Notes under the pieces: model-generated
Seen by the model: the letters and a program-made list of their open reading frames with translations, nothing else
Database searches by the model: none
Told to the model about the DNA's origin: nothing
Program-made: the position numbers and the translations under genes
Shown: positions 53,728 to 63,769 of the stretch, piece by piece
How the letters are laid out: the number at the start of each line of letters is the position of its first letter
Position numbering within the stretch: the first letter of the stretch is position 1
Source of the DNA: Taxillus chinensis
Taxonomy: Eukaryota > Streptophyta > Magnoliopsida > Santalales > Loranthaceae
DNA length: 64,000 nucleotides
Direction: 5' to 3'
Assembly: GCA_023512835.1 (NCBI GenBank)
Contig: CM042085.1
Location: 38,084,324 to 38,148,323 of the forward strand

Positions 53728-54780
53728 ACCTTGCTGATGTGTCCCACCTTCCCACGGCTATGACACGTCAAGTGCTGCTTGGGGCACTCACGTTTGACGT
53801 GCCCCTGACAGGCCACAACAGGTACACCCGCTTGGGAAGTTCCCAGGCAGACTCCCCTTGTCCTCCAAAGTAACGGGATCTGGGCGGAGCCATTGAAGCT
53901 TGGCCCCTATCCTTGGGAAAAGTCCCACTCCCGGGCTCAACCTTCAGCCTCTTGGTTGGTGAGCCTGTCTTCCCTCCTCTAATCCTCTCTCAACAATCTT
54001 GGCGGTGTCCACGACTTCAGCATAGGTCTTCAGTCGCAGCATCTCCACCCTTTGCTTTAGGGCAGGTTTGAGACCCATGGTAAACTTATGGGCCTTCAGG
54101 TCCTCCCTTGATATTGCTTCTGGAGCAAACCGACTCAGCCCCCGGAAATCTCGCTCATACTCTGCTACTAAGCGCGATCCCTGCTTCAGGCTGCTGAACT
54201 CCTCCCGCTTCTGCCACCGCAATGACTCTGGGAAGAACTCCTCATGAAACAGCTGGAGGAACTCATCCCAGGCCATGGTCTCCATGTCCCGGCTTCCTGA
54301 GATGCTAAGCCACCATTCCAAGGCTTCCCCCTCCAACTGCCGGACTGCTAGTCTCACTTTGTCTTCCTCCCGGGGTCGGAGAAAGGAGAACACATGCTCG
54401 ATCTGCCGCAGCCAGTGCTCTGCTCCTAGAGGTTCAGCTCCTCCCTTGAACCTTGGTGGATGTTCCTTTCGGAACTGCGTCAACACGTCTCCCTCTTCCC
54501 GCCTCACCGGCACTTCCTGCCTACACGGAGGATCCGCCTCACGGGGTGGAGAGGGTGGCACTGCCTGTCGTGCCATCATCTCCTGACGCACCTCGTTTAG
54601 GATCTCTCCCTTGAGGTCCTCACGCATGCCTTGCACGTTCTCACTTAGGGCCCGGACTTGGGCCATGATCCGCTCCAGGGGATCATCGCCCTCTACATGC
54701 TGTCCTCTTTCCTCTCCAGCACGTGCAGAAGATTCATCTTCTACAGCTGGAGTAGCTCGGGTTACTCTCCTAGGAGGCAT
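53728..54780 (-). pseudogene. Tekay-3 gag
   Basis: Starts at 54780 (MPPRRVTRATPAVEDESS) and is open for 279 codons to a stop at 53944. Shows the retrotransposon capsid domain: GAEPLGAEHWLRQIEHVFSF, LAVRQLEGEALEWWLSI, WDEFLQLFHEEFFPESL, SRLVAEYERDFRGLSRFAPE. After the stop, in the same frame, degenerate zinc knuckles follow (QGHVKRECPKQ; CHSRGKVGHISKVC, with one Cys replaced by Arg, near 53731-53830). It packages the RNA and forms the particle. Confidence 0.88.
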
Positions 54781-55219
54781 AATCTACATAACTTAAACCA
54801 AACTAGGATCAGCTTCTCTCAAGCTCAACACACCCTCATCCCCATGGGCCATGAGGTACTCAAGCAACGTTTTACATTTAAACACATAGGTAAATCACAG
54901 AAGTACACAGTAGCAACTTATAGCAACAAGCCTCACAAAAAATCACTGAATTTCACAGCAACAAAATTTTGTTTTTAGCAACATAGCATGTCCAATCACG
55001 ATACTCATACTGAAATTAAACTAGTGCCCTAATGCCAATGCATGTATGCACCCTCAACCCAAATGCAAATGCCCTACTCCTTGGTCTAACTACCCCTGAG
55101 TACACCCCGAAAGACCAGATAGGACCACGTTGATCAGGCGTGTCCTATACTGCCTCCTAAGAGTCTCAGAAGCAGCCAGGCCTCCCCACTATCCTAGGTC
55201 CACCAGACCATGAACTATC
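54781..55219 (-). other. 5' leader of Tekay-3
   Basis: Untranslated sequence between primer site and gag. Shares the ACGTTGATCAGGCG motif with the leader at 1-224. No reading frame of note. Confidence 0.7.
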
Positions 55220-55231
55220 GCTCTGATACCA
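55220..55231 (-). other. Primer binding site of Tekay-3
   Basis: The minus strand reads TGGTATCAGAGC, three bases from the LTR edge; complementary to initiator methionine tRNA. Confidence 0.9.
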
Positions 55232-56690
55232 TATTGTCACACCCCAATTTCCTTCCACTTGGAAATGAGTAGTGATTGCCCATGCCTGCACCCGAAGGGA
55301 CAAGGGGTTGGTGCAAGCACCTTAAAAGGACTTCTGGCACGGGTGCTGTCCCAAACCTGCACAACCAGGCTAACATGCCAAGGGGCATGCTCCTGCTCCC
55401 AAACCATGCACACAAACACAAATTGAATAACAACATCTCATTTTATTTCATTTCAAAGACTAAATGTTTATTACAACCCAGTCGGGGAAAAACCCCTATG
55501 AAGCCAGGTGTCTTGTTACAAATAAAACCAAACCAAATTCCAGAACATAAAACCAGGTACAACAAAGGAAATAACATAAAACTCCCAGCCTCAGGGACCT
55601 AGCTCCTCAGCCTTCACCTACCGCCTGCTAAACCCTGCAAAAGGACAGTTTATAAGAGGGGTGAGCAAACCTTATCTCAGTAGGGATCCAGTCTCCCCAG
55701 ACCCGTCCCGCTCTACAACATGCATGATATGTGTATGCTTGTGCTCGTGTCGTGCCTAAGGCTAAAGCAGAAACATCACCCAAGTAAACACTCTTTACCT
55801 GAGCCCGCATTGAAGGGCGGAGGACACCCCGCCACCACGGCGACATGACATACCACATCCAGCGAATGTTGCATGGACACCAATGCAACATTTTCCACCC
55901 GAGTCGATATGGTCAACCACCTCCTCGGGCGCCATACCTACCCTCAGGAATGGGTGTAGACTTAGCCCACCGTCGTGAGTGCTACACCGAGACTCAGGAC
56001 CACGTCCTGGCCAAATCTCAAGGGGTCCAGCTATTGTGCCTGGCCCATATCTTAGCTCAGTCTCAAACAGACCAGCAGAACAGCATAGCATTACATTTCA
56101 ACACGTAAACTCAGCACAGCATTTACACTTTATTTCAGAGGGACCAACATGGTCAGATGCAAGCCACACACATCAGCCTCACAGGCTTTTTATCAAATAC
56201 AAATCAAACATAGTACACACCAGTCACACAGGTATATCATCAGACACTCATATACAAGGTCTCACAGGCATTATATTGAATACATGGCATGCAGGCCTCA
56301 TAGACATTTTATCAAATACATAGTGTGCAGGCCTCACAGACATTTCATCAAACACATGGTGGGCATAAACAAACCCAGAGAATCCTCAGGCCAAATTCAA
56401 CATCAGAATCAACAGAACATGCCACTAAAGGCCAACATCCATATAGGAGATCACACCTATATGGATTTACATATATATATATATATATAGGCGAATATCC
56501 TAGAACAGAGGAGAGTTAGGAAGAACATGAATCCCTACCTCAGACTTTTGTCCTAACCTCTACGCTAGACACCTTCCAACGACGCGAACCACCACGGCAA
56601 TGCCCAGGAGATCCTCTCTCTCTCTCTCTCTCTGGCAAAGAATGCAGCAAAAGAAGAACACAAGAACCCTAAAGTCAAACTCAAGCCCTC

Positions 56691-56700
56691 ATTATATAGA
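56691..56700 (-). promoter_or_regulatory. TATA box in the Tekay-3 5' LTR
   Basis: The minus strand reads TCTATATAATGAGGG, with two ACGT palindromes just upstream. This is the promoter that would produce the full-length RNA. Confidence 0.65.
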
Positions 56701-56710
56701 CACTACCCAT

Positions 56711-56769
56711 ATCAAAACGACGTAGTTTTGATTAAGTAAATCCTAGGATCAAAACGACGTAGTTTTGAT
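56711..56769 (-). promoter_or_regulatory. Two perfect ACGT palindromes upstream of the TATA box (5' LTR)
   Basis: Copies at 56711-56732 and 56748-56769 with core AAAACGACGTAGTTTT. Unchanged from the 3' LTR although the surrounding sequence has changed in places. Confidence 0.55.
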
Positions 56770-57001
56770 CACACAAGTTAGCACCTTTCCGCACCCATAT
56801 AGGCCAAAATACTCAGAATTTCAACATGGTCCTTTGGAGAAAGATCATTAGAATGTCAAAACCAAGGGAACCATGCAAAAATATGGCTGCACGCCAATTT
56901 GAACGTGAATTCCCCAATTCACGTGCAACTCCATATGCACCCCAAATGCGCTCAAACTTCACCCCTAGCCTCCTTGCATCATGTAGAAGACAACCACACT
57001 T

Positions 57002-57029
57002 GCACGTGAAATGGACCCATTTCACGTGC
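57002..57029. promoter_or_regulatory. Inverted CACGTG repeat in the Tekay-3 5' LTR
   Basis: Arms GCACGTGAAATGG and CCATTTCACGTGC with a 2-base spacer, identical to 49593-49620. Confidence 0.5.
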
Positions 57030-57208
57030 ACCTCACATACACGTCCGTTTGGCATGAAACTTCTGTGGTAGATAGAGGACATCATTCTAAGCATCTTTCC
57101 TTTTGCACGTGAATTCATTTGAGCCCATTCACTAGGTCAAAATCTAGAAAAAACCCTACTTAGAAGGCAAAACTGTGACTAACTCAAGGTACGGGTCCTT
57201 ACACTTAA

Positions 57209-57481
57209 TCTCTGTGTTGTTTGTTTTCCACACTTCGATCTATCATAAACCATCTCTTTCACAACTGAGATCTGTTGAGAAAAGACAATTTACTTTTATC
57301 TCAGTTTTGTCTGATAGTTCGTCATCACTCACGTTATCCTCACAATACTACTGTCATCTTCTCCATAAATACTTCCATCATAGTCATCTGTAGAGGAATC
57401 CAAAACCAACTAACAGTCTAGCTTTCATACAAAGGAAGAAAGTCTATTCACCCCCCCTCTAGACTCACTTTGGGACCTACA
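57209..57481 (+). repeat. Copia 3' LTR, right part
   Basis: Continues the LTR from the Tekay-3 insertion point to its end, TTTGGGACCTACA at 57481, matching 34711-34985. The next base begins CACTA transposase sequence. Confidence 0.85.
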
Positions 57482-60306
57482 GCAAGAACTACTAACCAAC
57501 TCAAATCCAATTGGTCTTGTACATAAAATACCTGCTTAGCTTGGGAAGCCAAAATAAAAGGCTCATTTTTATGTCCAATCTTACCAAGCTGAACTAATGT
57601 AAAACCAAGATCATCTACTTTAATCCCATTATTGCTGTCAACCCAATCACACTTGAAAATAGGAATTTTGAACATATGATAATTGAGCAGCCATATCTCA
57701 TTAATAACACCATAGTAGGTTGTCTCTGCAAACACTGGATTGTTATCTCGAGCGCTTGCAACATGCATTGCAGTCACAAGTAAGCTAACTCCACTATTCT
57801 GGTTAACTCGCATTCCATCACGTTCTTTAGTATGATAATGACAACCTTTAATGATATATCCTGAAACTTTGAACACCTCAAAAGATGGGCCATTCACTAT
57901 CCACTCCAAATCCCGATCTACTTTATTACTATGGTTTAAGAGATCATCAATCTGCAAAATGTCTGTGGTTAAAACAAGCAAAGTACTAAAGTTATAGGAT
58001 GTGTTAGAAAAACCTTCCTACAAATGTACCTTCTTACGGATCCAACCAACGAATGTGCAGTCGTGCTCTTCTTGAATCCATTTAGCCAAATTTGCTTTAT
58101 GAGGATGAAGCTTTTTTAAATAATCTATGTGATGCCTATCAAGTTGTATGGATATTGAAGTTTTAATACATGATTTAAAATGACTATAAATTTATAAATG
58201 AATGTGGCAAAAGTTAAGTACTGAAAACTCACGTAATATAAGGTTGCACATCATCTGTATTCTCTAACACATATCGATGTGCCTGTTCCCATTCAAATTT
58301 ATTAACCTTGACAAGTTTCCCACTTGTTATTGGTCATCCGGTGTAAAAATCACCATCAATAACCAAGTTTCAATTTCTTGCAACACCGATTGCATCTAAA
58401 TCAGAGAAGTATTCAGAGCAAAATTCAACTGCTTCTTCTGCAATGTAACATTCCGCTATACAACCCTCTGGATGGGTTCGATTTCGAACATATCCTTTTA
58501 ACACTTTCATATACCTCTCAAATGGATACATCCATCGAAATTGCACAGGCCCACATAGTTGCACCTCTCGAACCAAATGGACAGTCAAGTGAATCATGAC
58601 ATCAAAAAAAGATGGAGGAAAAATCTTCTCCAACACACATAGTGTTAACACAAGTTGGTTCTGAATTATAGGCAATAAAGACACGTCTACAACTTTGCTA
58701 CAAATATTCTTAAAGAATAGACAAAAACTTACATTGGCATGCCTCACATTCTTTGGCAAAACATTTTGAATAGCCACAGGTAGCAATTATTGCATTAAAA
58801 ATGACAATCGTGTGATTTCATCCCTTGGATTTTTAAATCCTGCATTGATACAATATTCCTTAGGTTAGAGGAAAATTCATCTGGTACCTTAACTTCAAAC
58901 AATGTTTGGCATATCATCTTCTTTTCCTCCCTGGATAGTGTATAGCTAGCTGGAGGTAAGTATATGCGTTCACCCCTCTTCTCCGGTTTAAGTTCTTCTT
59001 TCTTAAGTAGCTTAACCCAATCCCATCGAGCATTTTCTCTATCCTTGGTCTTGTTAGGAATGTGGAGTAACGTACCAACTATACTATCACAAACATTCTT
59101 CTCAATATGCATAATGTCCAAGTTGTGGCGAACATGAAGGTGTTTCCAATATTCAAGTTCAAAGAATGTGGATTTCTTGTTCCAACATTTACTTACTTCA
59201 TTGTCCTTATCTTTCTTTCTTTTTTTATTACCACCCCAAACATAATTTATTCCTTCAACCTTCTGCAGTGTTTGGGTCCCACTTAACACTATTCATTTTT
59301 TTCCAAGATTTTGCTTGCCATACAAACCCCACTTTCGTTTGCAATACTCAAGTCTAGTAGGGAGAAATCTTTGGTGGCCAAGATAAGCATTCTTATAGCC
59401 CTTTACACAACAACCACTTAAATTCCCATAAGCTGGGAAGTCATTAATTGTCCACAATAATATATCTTTTAGGGTGAACATTTCTTGTTGGTATGCATCA
59501 TAGACTTCAACACCAACATCCCACAACAATTTCAAATCATCAAGTAATGGGGCCAAGTAAACATCTATATCATTTCCAGGTTGCTTTGGACCTAAAATTA
59601 ATAGAGTTAGCATAAAAAAATTTCGTTTCATGCATAACCAAGGTGGAAGGTTATATGTGATTAGTATAACAGGCCAACAACTGTAAGGGGTGTTATATGA
59701 ACTGTGAGGGTTAATTCGATCAGCAGAAAAAGCCAAGCGCAAATTTCGTGGATCCACACCAAACTCTGGCCACTTGAAGTTTACTGACTTCCAACATGCT
59801 GAGTGTGCCAGGTGTCGCAGTTGTCCATCCACTTTTCGTTCTTTTGAATGCCATTTCAAGTTCCTTGCTATTTGAGCAGTCTGAAACATCCTTCTAAACC
59901 TTGGTATGGGCAGAAAATACCACAACACTTTTGAAGGCACTTCGTCCCTATTATGAATTGGAACTTTACCATCCTTCCATCGAGAAGTATGACATTGGGG
60001 ACATTGGGAGGCATCAACAAACTCCTTCCGATATAGTATGCAATCATTCGAGCAAGCATGTATCTTTTCATAATTCAGTCCCAATGACTTCAATGTTTTT
60101 TTCGCTTCATAAACCGATGTAGGCAACTCATTATTATCTGATAACATTACTGCTAACAATTGCAATAGATCAGTAAAACTCTTATCTGAATGTCCATTAC
60201 TTGTCTTCGACCTATAAGTTTTTCCACTGTAGAAAGCTTTGTAAATTTGGAACAACCGGGGTACAAAGGCTTTTCAGCATCTTCAAGTAATTTCTTAAAC
60301 ATGTGA

Positions 60307-62051
60307 TGTGAGGACCCGTGTCCTAGTCCTAGAAGTTAGAGGGAGCTAGGTGCCTTATTTTGTATCGACACGTGTTCGGGCTTAGATGAGTTAGTCATTT
60401 TTGTGTTTGGGCAAGCACCTTGACCCGTCGCCCAGCGGGAGTCCAAGGGCGCAGCGCCTCGGCGGGGGTCTCCTTCTAAATTATTTTGGAGGAAACTAAG
60501 TTGGAATTTCGCATGAAGACCTGGAAGATGTGGCTTTGGTCGGTGTGGCTACGGTCGACGTGGTTGACCTGGCTGAGTGAGCGGTCGACGTGTATCGTGG
60601 GTGCGTTGGTCGATACGAGAAGAAGATCGATGTGGGGTCGATGTGTGATCGAGGTCGACCAAGAGCAAATTCCCGAAAGATTTTCCATGTGAGTTGGTCG
60701 ATGCGAAAAGGTGGTCGACCTGAGTCGATGTGAGGTCAACGTGGTCGACCCAGCCTGAGATCAACCTGGTGCGATGTGAGTTTTGGTCGACATGGATGCC
60801 TGGTCGATGCGAGAAGGGTGGTCAATGTGGGTCGATTTTGCCTGTTTTTGGTCGACGTCGCCTCTGTGACAACGTATTTTTGATTTGTTTGTCTGTTTTT
60901 TGATATTTAGGGTTCTTCTTCCGTAGCCGCTGTCGCAGAGAGAGAGAGAGAGATCATCGTCTGCGCGATCGTAGCGGGTGCGTGCTTGGGAGCGGGAGGT
61001 GCCATTGGAGAGGAGCAAGGAGGAAAGAGGATCATCCGATTTTCTTGATTTCTAAACCCTAACGCAACCGATTTGAGGTAGGTGGTTCTATCTCCTGGAA
61101 TCCGTTTCATGGCTATAACTGTCTAATATGATTATTGTGGAGAGATTGTATTGTGATGTGTGAGATTGAGATATGCATGTTTATATATACATATATGATA
61201 TATATATATGTTTGTGTTGGGAAAAGTGAGAATGAGATGTTGTTGAATTATGTTGTTGTGTGTTGTGAAATTGAGTATATGCGTGAATTGTTATTCTTAA
61301 CAGAGATGTTCCATGAGTTATTTCTACATTTTGTTATTGTGCTTGGATATATGAGATATTGAGAGTCCATGGGATGAACACGAGATACTGAGTGTCCATG
61401 GGATGGACATGAGATATTAAGGTCCCTAGTGATGGGACAGTCCTGGACTGGACATGAGATGCTGAGGTTCCAATGAGGAGACAGTCCATGGGATGGACAT
61501 GAGTTATTAGGTTCCATTTAGGGAACCACCTGAGAATCCTTTGTGTGTGATTTATTGTTACTTTATTTACACTACACTGCACATATTTGCACTGAGCATG
61601 TTGTAAAGGAGATGTTGGGTTAGTCCAGGGAGGCATAACCCGTACTGAGCTATGGTTGCTCACCCACCTTTGATGTCTTTCTTTGCAGGGCCTAGTAGGC
61701 GTTAGGTGGACTACACCACAGTGGAAGCATGTTGCGTGGATTTAATGTGTTTATTTGATAACATTGTAACTGTTGAGACTTGAGCCCATGTATTATTTGA
61801 CATTGATGTACCTATTTGAGACACTGTGTTTTTGGGCTGGTGACCCACTTTAATATGTAATACAGTTGTATGTTGGATTGTATACTTCTTGTGGATTGTT
61901 TATGCCATGTGTGAGATTATAGCAGGTTGTGGGCAGCACCCTTGAGGGAGCCCAATCAAGTGATCATTCACCAACCCCTTGTCCTCCTAGGTGCAAGGCA
62001 TGGGGGCATCACTAACCGGTTTCTCGGTGTTGGAAAATTCGGGGCGTGACA
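60307..62051 (+). repeat. Solo LTR (chromovirus-like, plus strand) inside the CACTA-2 transposase
   Basis: 1745 bp, TGTGAGGACCCGTGTCC to GGGGCGTGACA, flanked by near-identical 5-bp sequences TGTGA (60302-60306) and CGTGA (62052-62056). No internal sequence remains, so it is a solo LTR. It carries a 320-base block rich in GGTCGACGTGG/GTCGATGTG (60530-60860) and a (GA)n tract at 60939-60951. The transposase frame resumes on both sides, which confirms the insertion. Confidence 0.85.
60530..60860. repeat. GTCGA-rich degenerate repeat in the solo LTR
   Basis: About twenty copies of GTCGAYGTG or GTCGACC occur in short palindromic arrangement. No coding sense; frames in this stretch are composition artefacts. 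Confidence 0.7.
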
Positions 62052-62428
62052 CGTGAGGATCATCAGGACACTGTTCTTGGGCAACAGCTTTAACCATGTC
62101 CATTGCGTCTACACCATCTTTGGGTGTGTGAGATTCAAAAACAGGAAAAAGGCTTTTTTTGTGGATAAGATGGTGTATTTGGCAATTCTTCTCCATGCCA
62201 ATGCCATATGAGATACCTTTGATCAATTCCATACACGAATAAATGGTCTTTTACCTTTTCTAACGGTAAACACTCACAGTTAACACATCAGACACATGGG
62301 CATCTAAGTGATGTATGACCATTTGCATTTAACAAAGCAAAATGTAGGTGTTCAACTCCGTCATCATATTCTCGCAATCTTCTATCCATGGACATCCAAG
62401 ATTTATCTAATGGTATATCCATCATCAT

Positions 62429-63525
62429 ATAAAATAAACACCTAAAACACATGAAGTAATTTAAATTAAATAAGGTTATCATTAAATAGTAAGAAACAAA
62501 ATTTAGAATTTATAGATTTCTAATAGCCATTACAATATAAATTATCAGTACTTTTATAATCATATAAACAATATGTAATTCCACCAATTAATCACGGGAG
62601 TTAAAATTGTAATGTTTTATGATCAACAATAAAAACAATTGTTATAGTATTATCAAATTACTACATGGTTAATGACATTAATGACGTTACCCAAAAAATA
62701 GGAACTTCAAAGCTGAATCAATTTTATTATTTGTAATTATTTCTCTTAATGGCGTTATTTTTTAATTAAAGGAACTTCTTCCCTTGATGGTACTGTCTTA
62801 AAATCATTTTTTTAAGAAAAGGAACTTCAAAGGTAATAAATTTAACCCACACTTTACAATCAAAATAACAATTGCTTTCTAACAATCACAGCAACCCATT
62901 TTAGGCTTCTAAAGTACAAATCTCCAAACCTATATGACCAAATTGGAAACAAACTCAACCTCCAAAATTAACCCCTTAAATGTGAACTGTGCAGATTGGT
63001 CGTGCAAACCAAGTGAGACCCGTTCAGGGGCTGTGGCTGTTCAAACCAAGTAAAATAAGTAAATGGAAGGCGAAGTTTGACATACCTAGCGAGAGCTTAC
63101 TCAGAAGTGGCTAAAGAAGCAATAACTCTTGTTGATTAAGTTGATGAATAGGTCCAATTGGCAAGGCAGCGACCCAAAAAAGGCTAACTCAAAGTGAATG
63201 ATGGTTCTAGGAAGGTTCGTGCTTATTTGGCATGTACAAACGTACGTAACAAACCTAACATCAACATCCACTGTATCAGAATAAATTTTACTATAAGAAA
63301 CAACTTTATGAATTTAAGGTACACACACTAAAATTTATGTACACACTAAATAACTAATTAAATAAATAATTAAGGTACACACAATGAAATAGGTCCAGTT
63401 TCCAACTTACAAATAGTTTCTCAACCGAGGTGATGAGTTCCTCCTACGCAGCAGGGGGCTGCGTTTTTGTCACAAATTCTAGATCGAAAGACTCCTGATG
63501 TCGAGAGCAAACAAGAACCCTCAAG
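62429..63525. other. AT-rich sequence upstream of the CACTA-2 transposase
   Basis: No gene seen. Contains three spaced copies of GGAACTTC (62701, 62770 and 62821 regions), which may be sub-terminal or promoter sequence of the CACTA element. No CACTA terminus (TTGTAGTG on the plus strand) is recognisable, so the 5' end of the element cannot be placed. A 7-bp hairpin at 63446-63464 is followed by five T's. Confidence 0.4.
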
Positions 63526-63716
63526 TACAGGATGTTGAGCGACGTCTTGGGAAAGATCGATGGCTGGATATTGAGCAACAGGTTATGGCATGACGTGGGG
63601 AGGATCAATAGTCGGATTGCTACATGGGAAGGATGGGATGTTAAGCGACGGCTTGGGAAGGATTGATGACCGGATATTGAGCGACGGCTTGTGGTACGAC
63701 GTGGGGAGGTTTAATC
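63526..63716. repeat. Short tandem repeat beside the copia fragment
   Basis: Degenerate copies of GATATTGAGCGACGGCTTG(T)GGTACGACGTGGGGAGG and GGGAAGGATCGATG. The unit is about 45-90 bases and recurs roughly three times. No function evident. Confidence 0.55.
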
Positions 63717-63769
63717 CTAGAGGGGACTCTCATAAAATAACCATGAGAACATGATCCAGTGTGCATGAC

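Larger units (their letters stand above)
47814..57203 (-). mobile_element. Tekay-3: nearly complete Ty3/gypsy chromovirus, minus strand
   Basis: A 9390-bp element with LTRs at 47814-49794 and 55235-57203, a tRNA-iMet primer site, gag, protease, reverse transcriptase, RNase H, integrase and chromodomain in gypsy order, and a polypurine tract. It is flanked by the 5-bp duplication CTTAA inside the copia 3' LTR. Its LTRs differ at only a few percent of positions by eye, so it is one of the younger insertions in the window. Frameshifts and stops in every coding block make it inactive. Confidence 0.92.
55235..57203 (-). repeat. 5' LTR of Tekay-3
   Basis: 1969 bp; TGTAAGGACCCGTACC to GGGGTGTGACA on the minus strand, nearly identical to 47814-49794. 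Differences are mostly C/T or G/A changes plus microsatellite length (AT tract 56471-56488; CT tract 56614-56633). TATA box at 56691-56700, ACGT palindromes at 56711-56732 and 56748-56769, inverted CACGTG repeat at 57002-57029. Confidence 0.92.
32948..57481 (+). mobile_element. SIRE/Maximus-type Ty1/copia retrotransposon with a third ORF
   Basis: A plus-strand element with LTRs at 32948-34985 and 46088-57481. The second LTR is split by Tekay-3; it is about 2.0 kb without it. A primer site lies at 34988, gag-pol at 35027-40860 and an extra ORF at 42738-45719. Without the insertion the element is about 15.1 kb. The order protease, integrase, reverse transcriptase, RNase H marks Ty1/copia. The very long gag, the AGGGGGAGATTGTTGG junction and coding sequence after pol point to the SIRE/Maximus lineage. 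Its right end sits in a CACTA transposase gene at 57482. Confidence 0.85.
57482..62428 (-). pseudogene. CACTA-2 transposase gene (TNP2/Transposase_21 family), truncated and interrupted
   Basis: Minus-strand gene starting near 62422-62428 with the transposon-associated domain (LDKSWMSMDRRLREYDDGVE, then CPC, a stop, and CVNC; DHLFVYGIDQRYLIWHWHGE) and MDMVKAVAQEQCPDDPH. After the solo LTR (60307-62051) comes the catalytic region: KIHACSNDCILYRKEF, CPQCHTSRWK, WYFLPIPRFRRMFQ, FSADRINPHSSYNTPYSCWP, GPKQPGNDIDVYLAPLLDDL. Next is the 59289-58795 segment (HNLDIMHIEKNVCDSIVGTL), a DUF4218 region (VHLVREVQLCGPVQFRWMYP, FERYMKVLKGYVRNRTHPEG), a linker exon (KVNKFEWEQAHRYVLENTDD; LAKWIQEEHDCTFVGWI) and part of DUF4216 (YYGVINEIWLLNYHMFKIPI, FKCDWVDSNNGIKVDDLGF). 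It is cut at 57482 by the copia LTR, with introns near 57990 and 58150-58230. It would cut and paste CACTA elements; this copy is dead. Confidence 0.9.

Noticed and set aside
58378..58599. 73-codon plus-strand frame
   Set aside because: Antisense shadow of the DUF4218 region of the CACTA-2 transposase.
63446..63464. Hairpin plus T run resembling a bacterial terminator
   Set aside because: Seven base pairs with a 5-base loop can arise by chance, and rho-independent termination does not apply to plant nuclear genes.
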